Shown piece after piece: positions 1 through 4,279 of a stretch of 5,087 nucleotides of DNA (positions within the stretch are counted from its first letter, which is position 1; the number at the start of each line of letters is the position of its first letter). The position numbers were made by a program, and so were the translations under genes. The DNA comes from a bacterium. Its GTDB lineage: Bacteria > Pseudomonadota > Alphaproteobacteria > Caulobacterales > Hyphomonadaceae. The stretch is taken from positions 1 to 5,087 of the forward strand of contig JAVBYB010000551.1 in assembly GCA_030824255.1 (NCBI GenBank). Reading direction: 5' to 3'. Under the pieces are notes generated by a model. The model was not told the origin of the DNA, did no database searches, and saw only the letters and a program-made list of their open reading frames with translations.

Positions 1-748
1 CGTCATACACCAGCGCGCACCAGATCAGGCCCGGCACAGGCAGCAGCAGCGAACTGGGACCCGATGCCAGCGGGGCCAGCAGCGCGCCTGCCACACACGT
101 CAGCGCCGGCAGCAACTTCATCACCTCAACGCGCGCGCCCAGCCGCGCCTGCAAGGCCTTCAACGTGAACGGCGCTGTCAGCATCACGGGCAGCACGGCG
201 AGGTAATTGGTAAACTCGCTGACCGCCCAGAACAGGAATCCCTCTTGCGCGCTGCGGGCGAACAGCACGGCATTGATGATCATTCCCATCAGCCCCGCAG
301 CCAGCGATCCGCACAGCGTGATGCCCATGAGATACAGGGGCGCCGATGCGCTGCGCAGGCCGAGGGCGCTCGGCGACAGCCGCCGGAACATCGTAAAACA
401 CACCACGACTCCCGCGAGATTGCCTGCCGTCAGCAGCGCCGCACGCAGCAACGCGCTCCCCATCGCGATATCCGCCAGCAGGTAGCCGGCCACTGCAGCA
501 ACCCACCCAACAGGCGTCGCCATCGCCGGTGTGCGCAACATCAAGCCGAGCAGGATCGCGTTCGCCGCCCAGAACGAACTCAACAGTCCATGCGGCTGCA
601 GCAATATGCCCGCCAACGATGAGGCGAACACGATGGCAAATATGATGAGGGCATTGCGAGCCGCAGGCCCAAACGCCTGGCCTCTGGTGGATAAGCCGCG
701 ATCCGGGTCCTGTGGAGACTCCAGACCGAAAAGCACAACGGAAGACAT
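1..748 (-). CDS. MASE1-like multipass membrane sensor protein, N-terminal part (3' end outside window)
   Basis: The minus-strand frame is open from an ATG at 748 down to the window edge and gives 249 residues with no stop. The protein is strongly hydrophobic with about eight membrane segments, roughly at residues 32-50, 54-72, 78-96, 104-121, 137-163, 172-194, 211-228 and 233-248. The signature FWAANAILLGLMLR (59-72), then G-x-L-x-A-D (88-93) and a G-N-L-x-G-V helix (109-114), resembles MASE1 sensory domains, which have eight predicted helices and precede GGDEF, GGDEF-EAL or histidine kinase outputs (established family knowledge). The output domain here lies beyond base 1 and cannot be seen. 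A Shine-Dalgarno (AAGG on the minus strand, 759-762) sits 10 bases from the ATG inside an inverted repeat. The gene is divergent from the reductase at 912. It could instead be an unrelated integral membrane protein; MASE1 is assigned from pattern alone. Confidence 0.62.
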   Translation of the reverse strand, partial: MSSVVLFGLESPQDPDRGLSTRGQAFGPAARNALIIFAIVFASSLAGILLQPHGLLSSFWAANAILLGLMLRTPAMATPVGWVAAVAGYLLADIAMGSALLRAALLTAGNLAGVVVCFTMFRRLSPSALGLRSASAPLYLMGITLCGSLAAGLMGMIINAVLFARSAQEGFLFWAVSEFTNYLAVLPVMLTAPFTLKALQARLGARVEVMKLLPALTCVAGALLAPLASGPSSLLLPVPGLIWCALVYD

Positions 749-751
749 GCT

Positions 752-776
752 GTGTGGACCTTCAAGGTTTCCACAC
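752..776. promoter_or_regulatory. Inverted repeat enclosing the sensor gene's Shine-Dalgarno
   Basis: The arms GTGTGGA (752-758) and TCCACAC (770-776) are perfect 7-bp complements. A second, slightly offset dyad, ACCTT-C-AAGGT (758-768), lies inside them. On the minus-strand transcript the AAGG Shine-Dalgarno (759-762) falls in the loop, and the stem ends three bases before the start codon. It could be a protein operator or an RNA hairpin that limits ribosome access. The structure is seen directly; the role is inferred. Confidence 0.5.
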
Positions 777-803
777 GCCCGGCACGCGCCAATGACTACA
801 TCC

Positions 804-820
804 CGGTTCAGCGCGAACCG
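804..820. promoter_or_regulatory. Inverted repeat CGGTTC-N5-GAACCG in divergent promoter region
   Basis: Two perfect 6-bp arms (804-809 and 815-820) flank a 5-base spacer. The element sits between the divergent sensor and reductase genes, which is where a shared operator would be expected. No regulator is recognised. The half-sites GTTC and GAAC are inverted, unlike the direct-repeat LexA box of Alphaproteobacteria. Confidence 0.35.
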
Positions 821-911
821 CAACGCGTCCCTTCCCACGAGTCAGACGCTACAGGCGTTGACCGACGCGATCAACTCTGGTCCCGATCAAGCAACATAAA
901 GGCGAGTCAGG

Positions 912-1268
912 ATGCTCAAAGACACACCTACCCTTTACGGCCTCGCGACGTGCGACACCACGCGCGCGGCTCGCAAATGGCTGGACGGACAGGGCATTGC
1001 TTACGCTTTCCATGATGTTCGCGAAGACGGGCTGACAAAGGCGCTGGTTGAATCGTGGGTCAAGCAACTGGGCTGGGATAAGGTGCTCAACAAGGCGAGC
1101 ACGACATGGCGCAGCCTGCCGGACGCGGACAAGGTCGGGGTTGATCGCGAGAAGGCTGTCGCCCTTCTTCTCGCCAACCCAACTTTGGTGAAGCGTCCGT
1201 TGCTTGATCGCGGCGGCGCGCTGTCCGTTGGCTTCAAGCCGGCCGACTATGCCGGCCTCTTTGGCTGA
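912..1268 (+). CDS. yffB: ArsC/Spx-family reductase, YffB-like
   Basis: This is a 118-residue protein, the same length as E. coli YffB, with the thioredoxin-like ArsC fold typical of the family. The N-terminal strand and redox site read TLYGLATCDT (7-16), with a single active-site-type Cys14. Next come A-R-K-W-L (20-24), F-H-D-V-R-E-D-G-L (33-41), T-T-W-R (54-57) and the K-R-P-L-L-D signature (94-99), whose Arg95 corresponds to the conserved oxyanion-binding arginine of ArsC. Members are cytoplasmic and thought to act as glutathione-dependent thiol reductases; the substrate is unproven. The lack of any ars operon partner makes true arsenate detoxification unlikely. An AAAGG Shine-Dalgarno at 898-902 lies 9 bases before the ATG. 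The gene appears monocistronic, divergent from the membrane sensor, and no intrinsic terminator is visible after its stop. Confidence 0.9.
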   Translation: MLKDTPTLYGLATCDTTRAARKWLDGQGIAYAFHDVREDGLTKALVESWVKQLGWDKVLNKASTTWRSLPDADKVGVDREKAVALLLANPTLVKRPLLDRGGALSVGFKPADYAGLFG

Positions 1269-1313
1269 GCGCCGCCTCAGGGCCGCAGAAGAATCCCCCC
1301 TCAGCGTAAGCGC

Positions 1314-1334
1314 CTGAACGGCGGCTGAACGGCG
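1314..1334. promoter_or_regulatory. Tandem 10-bp direct repeat (CTGAACGGCG x2, 11-bp period)
   Basis: CTGAACGGCG occurs at 1314-1323 and again at 1325-1334, so the units recur about once per helical turn. The core also reads GAAC-N7-GAAC, which is the known LexA box format of Alphaproteobacteria. Adjacent same-face direct repeats are also typical of OmpR/PhoB-family response regulators (for example ChvI- or CenR-type envelope regulators). It lies 124 bases before the lipoprotein ATG, and a weak -35-like TTGCCG (1336-1341) follows directly. The repeat is seen; the binding protein is inferred. Confidence 0.5.
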
Positions 1335-1402
1335 CTTGCCGCGCATGGCAAAATCCCGGTCCAAACCGCACCAAAACCAACACATAGGGCAAGGCGTCCT
1401 GA

Positions 1403-1433
1403 TTGACCGTCTCCGGCGTGCGGCTCATAGATT
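1403..1433 (+). promoter_or_regulatory. Possible sigma-70 promoter of the lipoprotein gene
   Basis: TTGACC (1403-1408) matches the -35 consensus at five of six positions. A weak -10 follows as CATAGA (1426-1431, 17-base spacer) or TAGATT (1428-1433, 19-base spacer). Either gives a transcript with a short leader ahead of the ATG at 1458. The -10 match is poor, so this is only a candidate. Confidence 0.28.
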
Positions 1434-1457
1434 GGCGTTCATCTTCGGGGTGCGGAT

Positions 1458-1988
1458 ATGAAGTTTGCCATGAAGACCGCTGCTATTGCCGTGGCGGGCG
1501 CGCTCGCTGTTTCTGCCTGCGAGACCAACGAGGACATGGGCCAGATGTTCGGTGCGCTCGCCGGCGCGGGTCTCGGCCTCGCCCTCGCTGGCGAGGACGA
1601 TGATACCATGAAGGCCATCGCCGTTGTCGCCGGGGCCAGTCTCGGCGCGTGGGTTGGCGGCAATATCGGTCGCGGCCTCGACGAGAGGGAGCGTGAACGT
1701 CTCGCCCAGTCCACGCAGCAAGTCCTCGCCATGGATGTGCCGGCATCTTCGCCGTTGCGTTCGCCCAGCGCTGCCTGGGAATCCGAAGCGCCGAGCGTGT
1801 CCTGGGAAAGCCCCACCCAGCCGGGTGAAGTCTCGGGCACGACGACATTGCTTGCTGTCGCCGACACGGCGAACGGTGGTCAGTGCCGAAAGGTCCGGCA
1901 AGCAGTCACGCGCAACGGACGTGAGTCATTTGAGGACGTGCAGATGTGCAAGACACAGGGCGGCTCGTGGCGCCAGGTTGATACCTGA
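1458..1988 (+). CDS. Glycine-zipper outer-membrane lipoprotein (17 kDa surface antigen type)
   Basis: This 176-residue exported lipoprotein has a short basic N-terminus, a hydrophobic stretch and a lipobox V-S-A-C with Cys21 as the lipidated residue. Glu at +2 (not Asp) suggests Lol-dependent sorting to the outer membrane, judged by the enterobacterial rule. Two glycine-rich helices follow: 32-45 (GALAGAGLGLALAG) and 57-73, where Gly59, 63, 67 and 71 form a regular GxxxG ladder ending G-R-G-L-D-E. An acidic EDDD link (46-49) separates them. This is the glycine-zipper 2TM arrangement of the Rickettsia 17 kDa antigen family. The C-terminal part carries two cysteines in a C-R-K-V-R (143-147) and M-C-K-x-x-G-G-x-W (163-171) context, as in the family's surface-antigen domain, and they may form a disulfide. 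A G-rich Shine-Dalgarno (about 1447-1451) precedes the ATG; Met5 is a possible alternative start. The gene is followed at 68 bases by a periplasmic protein and is probably co-transcribed with it. Confidence 0.85.
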   Translation: MKFAMKTAAIAVAGALAVSACETNEDMGQMFGALAGAGLGLALAGEDDDTMKAIAVVAGASLGAWVGGNIGRGLDERERERLAQSTQQVLAMDVPASSPLRSPSAAWESEAPSVSWESPTQPGEVSGTTTLLAVADTANGGQCRKVRQAVTRNGRESFEDVQMCKTQGGSWRQVDT

Positions 1989-2006
1989 TCCAATCCGGAC
2001 TGCAGG

Positions 2007-2036
2007 CGCGCCCTGATGCCGGCGCAACGGGGCGCG
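2007..2036 (+). other. GC-rich stem-loop between the lipoprotein and ClpP-like genes
   Basis: CGCGCCC (2007-2013) pairs perfectly with GGGCGCG (2030-2036) across a 16-base loop that holds a further self-complementary GCCGGC. No T-tract follows, so this is not a standard intrinsic terminator. It ends five bases before the AGAGGAA Shine-Dalgarno of the next gene. It may tune expression or mRNA stability between the two genes; that role is inferred. Confidence 0.3.
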
Positions 2037-2056
2037 AAGCGAGAGGAACATCCATA

Positions 2057-2806
2057 ATGCGCGCGGCCGCCGGGTTGATGGCTCTCACGCTTGCATCTGC
2101 CTTGCCCCACGCTGTCGCGCAGCCTGGCGAGAACATGGAGTTGGGCGCCCGTGTCTGCGGGTCCGAACGGTTGCTCGATGAGACGCCGGATGAGTTCCAC
2201 CAGCGCATCGAAGACGAAAGTTATACGCCGGACTGGATCTGGACCGCGATTGACGGAATGCAGGGCGGGCCTGACCGCATGGCGTTCACGATCCGTAACA
2301 TCAGTGGGGAGCGTGTGCTCTTCGCCAATGGCCTGATCGACGAACTCGCCAACGAAAACCTGAAGGCTGCGCTCGCGCGCCATGCGCCGGTCTCGGAGGT
2401 CTGGTTCAACTCGCCGGGAGGAAACAGCCGCATTGGCGTCCAGATGGCTCACACGCTTCGATCCGAAGGCCTGATCACAGCGGTGAAGGCGGGGCATGGT
2501 TGCGCGTCAGCGTGCTCAACGGCTTTTCTGGGCGGCATCATGCGTCGTGTTGAACCCGGAGCCATCTACGGCGTTCATATGTATTCAACGCAGATCAACG
2601 GCTCCGGCCCTGCGATCTCTCAGGACATCTACAACGATATCCAATGGCAGGGCGCGATGGGCGCGACAGAGAGGATCTTTTTTGCCCAGGAGATGGGCGT
2701 AACCCGGAAATGGGCCAGCATCTGGTCCGGCACGCGCCCCGGCTGCATGACTTTCATGTCACAGTCGGAATTGTCGGCATCGCTGGTCAATAACCTGATC
2801 GATTAG
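2057..2806 (+). CDS. Periplasmic ClpP/crotonase-fold protein (COG3904-like)
   Basis: A 249-residue protein with a likely Sec signal peptide: Arg2, a hydrophobic core and an A-V-A cleavage site at about residue 21-22. The central domain matches the ClpP-like fold of predicted periplasmic COG3904 proteins: V-W-F-N-S-P-G-G (115-122), helix I-G-V-Q-M-A-H-T-L-R (126-135), then H-G-C-A-S-A-C-S (147-154) and G-A-I-Y-G-V-H-M-Y-S (168-177). Ser151 and His174, 23 residues apart, sit where the ClpP catalytic Ser and His would be (25 apart in E. coli ClpP). The third catalytic residue, Asp, is not obvious, so peptidase activity is uncertain. Four cysteines remain after cleavage (34, 149, 153, 230); Cys149 and Cys153 flank the putative Ser, and disulfides are plausible in the periplasm. 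AGAGGAA (2042-2048) is a good Shine-Dalgarno. It follows the envelope lipoprotein by 68 bases, suggesting a shared transcript. The natural substrate is unknown. Confidence 0.78.
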   Translation: MRAAAGLMALTLASALPHAVAQPGENMELGARVCGSERLLDETPDEFHQRIEDESYTPDWIWTAIDGMQGGPDRMAFTIRNISGERVLFANGLIDELANENLKAALARHAPVSEVWFNSPGGNSRIGVQMAHTLRSEGLITAVKAGHGCASACSTAFLGGIMRRVEPGAIYGVHMYSTQINGSGPAISQDIYNDIQWQGAMGATERIFFAQEMGVTRKWASIWSGTRPGCMTFMSQSELSASLVNNLID

Positions 2807-2830
2807 CCTTTTATATTTGCGCTTTTATGA
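2804..2830 (+). promoter_or_regulatory. AT-rich candidate promoter zone for the DUF6481-like gene
   Basis: This short AT-rich island in GC-rich surroundings contains TATATT (2812-2817), a five-of-six match to the -10 consensus. No convincing -35 lies 15-19 bases upstream, where the previous gene's last codons are found. If used, it would start a leader of roughly 115-120 bases. Only the composition and the -10-like hexamer support it. Confidence 0.25.
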
Positions 2831-2834
2831 ACTG

Positions 2835-2927
2835 CGGCAGATGCGACTAACTTGCCGAAAGGGGGTGGACGAATCCACTCCTGCCAACTATGTACCCCGT
2901 CCAACCCCCACCAACGCTTCAACGTTG
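2835..2927 (+). other. Structured 5' leader of the DUF6481-like gene with competing stems
   Basis: Several stems can be drawn. CGGCA/TGCCG (2835-2839 with 2853-2857) forms a small hairpin. GGGTGGA-CGAA-TCCACTC (2863-2880) forms a seven-pair stem with one G-U and a tetraloop. The same G-rich strand, 2861-2871, can instead pair with 2898-2909 in eleven pairs with a single bulged A2903. CAACG-N6-CGTTG (2912-2927) forms a last hairpin before the weak Shine-Dalgarno. The two middle stems exclude each other, as in leaders that switch between folds. The base pairing is checked by hand; function is inferred and no known RNA family is recognised. Confidence 0.4.
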
Positions 2928-2942
2928 ATTCCGAAAGCCTAG

Positions 2943-3419
2943 ATGCAGCCGAAGAACTCGACCTTCTCCGACCGGCAAGCCGCCTCGCTCGCCGCCAAGA
3001 AAGCCCTCCTCGAAAAATTCAAACCCAAGCCAACGGTCCAGGCGGAAACGCTGATCGACCATGAGGCTGAGCGCCGCGCCCGCGCCGAGATCATTCGCGC
3101 CCAGCGCGAAGTGGAAAAGATCGAGCGTCAGCGCGCCCGTGAGGAAGCCGCCGCAGCAGCTGAAGCCGCAAGGCTCGAGGCTCTGGCCGCCGCCGAACAG
3201 GCCCGCCTCGATGCCGAGCTGTCTGTCGACGCCATGAAGCGCGCCGAACGGAAAGCCCGCAAGAAAGAAGTCAAGGAAGCCGCCAAGGCGAAGAAAGAGG
3301 TTCGCACCTCCGCCAAGCCGGTTGGCCCCCGTGGTGAGCCTCGCGCGGTCGATCCGTACGAAGAACACCGTCGCTATATCGAAAGCCTGGAGCGTGGCCG
3401 CGAACGCCGCCGCGCCTGA
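2943..3419 (+). CDS. DUF6481-like charged coiled-coil protein
   Basis: A 158-residue, very hydrophilic protein rich in Ala, Glu, Arg and Lys, with no signal peptide or membrane segment, hence probably cytoplasmic. The N-terminal block F-S-D-R-Q-A-A-S-L-A-A-K-K-A-L-L-E-K-F (8-26) resembles the conserved start of DUF6481 proteins of Alphaproteobacteria. A long predicted helix or coiled coil (about 38-118) follows, then a basic lysine-rich stretch (99-118), a Pro/Gly linker and an Arg-rich C-terminus. The function of the family is unknown; the basic tail would allow RNA or ribosome contact, but that is speculation. The start is well fixed: an in-frame TAG lies directly before the ATG, so no upstream extension is possible. 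The Shine-Dalgarno is weak (GAAAG, 2933-2937). A structured leader upstream and a strong terminator downstream make it a single-gene unit, probably regulated after transcription starts. Confidence 0.72.
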   Translation: MQPKNSTFSDRQAASLAAKKALLEKFKPKPTVQAETLIDHEAERRARAEIIRAQREVEKIERQRAREEAAAAAEAARLEALAAAEQARLDAELSVDAMKRAERKARKKEVKEAAKAKKEVRTSAKPVGPRGEPRAVDPYEEHRRYIESLERGRERRRA

Positions 3420-3443
3420 TTGGGCTTCGATTGATCAGAACAG

Positions 3444-3480
3444 ACGGCCTCCGGATCATTCCGGGGGCCGTTTTTCTTTT
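3444..3480 (+). terminator. Strong intrinsic terminator after the DUF6481-like gene
   Basis: A 12-bp stem (3444-3455 with 3460-3471, one G-U pair) closes on a TCAT tetraloop. The T-tract TTTTTCTTTT (3471-3480) follows. It lies 25 bases after the stop codon. There is no matching A-tract on the other side, so it acts on the plus strand only. Confidence 0.93.
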
Positions 3481-3516
3481 CTGGCCTGACGTTACGGCCG
3501 ACCATCCACATCCTGA

Positions 3517-3545
3517 TTGCGTCGCGGGCTACGCTTTGCTCTGAT
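3517..3545 (+). promoter_or_regulatory. Weak candidate promoter for the NnrU-family gene
   Basis: TTGCGT (3517-3522) and TCTGAT (3540-3545) are separated by 17 bases, with three and four matches to the sigma-70 consensus respectively. A promoter must exist somewhere in 3481-3586, because a strong terminator lies just upstream. This is the best pair I can see, but the match is modest. Confidence 0.22.
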
Positions 3546-3586
3546 CTGCGCCGGGCAGGGGACCACCGCGCAGGCGGAGTCGGAAA

Positions 3587-4177
3587 ATGGAATTGGCGTA
3601 CATCGCCGCCTTCTTCGGCGGTCTCCTCGTATTCTTCGGCACGCATGTGTACACGGCCTTCCGCCGCCGTGACGAAGACGGCATCGCCGGCATGATGGGC
3701 CGTGGCCCGTACATGGCCATCTATTCAATTCTTACCGGCATCGGCTTTGTCGCCCTGGTCTGGGGGTATGCCAGCCTGAAGCCGTGGATCGCCCTCGGCG
3801 TGCCGCCCGACTTCACCCGTCACATCGCCATGACGTTGATGCTGCCGGCCATGGTCCTCATCGTCGCCGCTTACGCCCCGCCTGCCGGCTTCATCAAGAA
3901 AGCCGTCAAGCATCCGATGCTGGCCGCCGTGAAGCTTTGGGCGCTGGCCCACCTGCTGGTTAACTGGGATGTCGGCTCACTGATCCTTTTCGGCTCGTTT
4001 CTCGCGTTTGGCGTGATCGACCGGATCGCGGTCAAGAAGCGGGGAGACGAGGGGGCGGCCCGCGTCCAGCCCAACGTGCTGGGAGATCTGATCTCCCTCG
4101 CCGTCGGCCTCGCGCTCTACGCCCTGCTCGTTTACGAGCTCCACTACACCCTGTTTGGGGTCGACCCCCTCGGTTAA
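3587..4177 (+). CDS. NnrU-family integral membrane protein
   Basis: This 196-residue protein has about six membrane helices, near residues 4-24, 42-62, 79-96, 110-127, 130-147 and 166-188. The family hallmark K-H-P-M-L (108-112), L-W-A-L-A-H-L-L-V-N (117-126) and L-I-L-F-G-S-F (132-138) is intact. NnrU proteins were named from denitrification gene clusters. They are homologous to the plant and cyanobacterial 15-cis-zeta-carotene isomerase Z-ISO, a haem b enzyme (established knowledge). Histidines 20, 79, 109, 122 and 186 are candidates for haem or metal ligation; which ones are used is not visible here. No denitrification or carotenoid gene is in the window, so the role is open. GGAG (3576-3579) lies seven bases before the ATG. 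The strong terminator upstream isolates it from the DUF6481 gene. The gap to panB is 102 bases with no terminator, so read-through is possible. Confidence 0.87.
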   Translation: MELAYIAAFFGGLLVFFGTHVYTAFRRRDEDGIAGMMGRGPYMAIYSILTGIGFVALVWGYASLKPWIALGVPPDFTRHIAMTLMLPAMVLIVAAYAPPAGFIKKAVKHPMLAAVKLWALAHLLVNWDVGSLILFGSFLAFGVIDRIAVKKRGDEGAARVQPNVLGDLISLAVGLALYALLVYELHYTLFGVDPLG

Positions 4178-4279
4178 ACACGGCTGGGTTGATCGCCGTC
4201 GGCGGGTTCGTGGATTGCGCTGTTGGCCCCGGCGGCCTAAACGCCCCGGATAACAGGACATCCCCCGAAAGGACGTCGA

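Noticed and set aside
126..506. Minus-strand open frame (126 codons) and several plus-strand frames in 200-900
   Set aside because: They are other frames of the MASE1-like gene. The real frame gives a coherent eight-helix membrane protein, while these give Arg/Pro/Ala-rich nonsense.
804..820. SOS (LexA) box in the divergent promoter region
   Set aside because: The GTTC and GAAC halves are inverted with a 9-base gap between the cores, whereas the alphaproteobacterial LexA site is a direct repeat with a 7-base gap.
1321..1342. Stem-loop after the YffB-like gene as a terminator
   Set aside because: Only 4-5 bp stems can be drawn around CGGC-GCTT-GCCG and no T-tract follows.
849..1385. Minus-strand open frame (178 codons) opposite the YffB-like gene
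   Set aside because: Antisense to a confidently identified gene; no motif in the product and no promoter or Shine-Dalgarno seen.
1880..2497. Minus-strand open frame (205 codons) opposite the lipoprotein and ClpP-like genes
   Set aside because: It overlaps two genes with clear motifs and signal peptides, and shows no recognisable domain of its own.
2852..3064. TTG-initiated plus-strand frame in the DUF6481 leader
   Set aside because: It crosses into the DUF6481-like gene in another frame, and no Shine-Dalgarno precedes it.
4174..4188. Possible CtrA half-site TTAA after the NnrU-family gene
   Set aside because: The second TTAA expected seven bases later is missing (TGGG instead).
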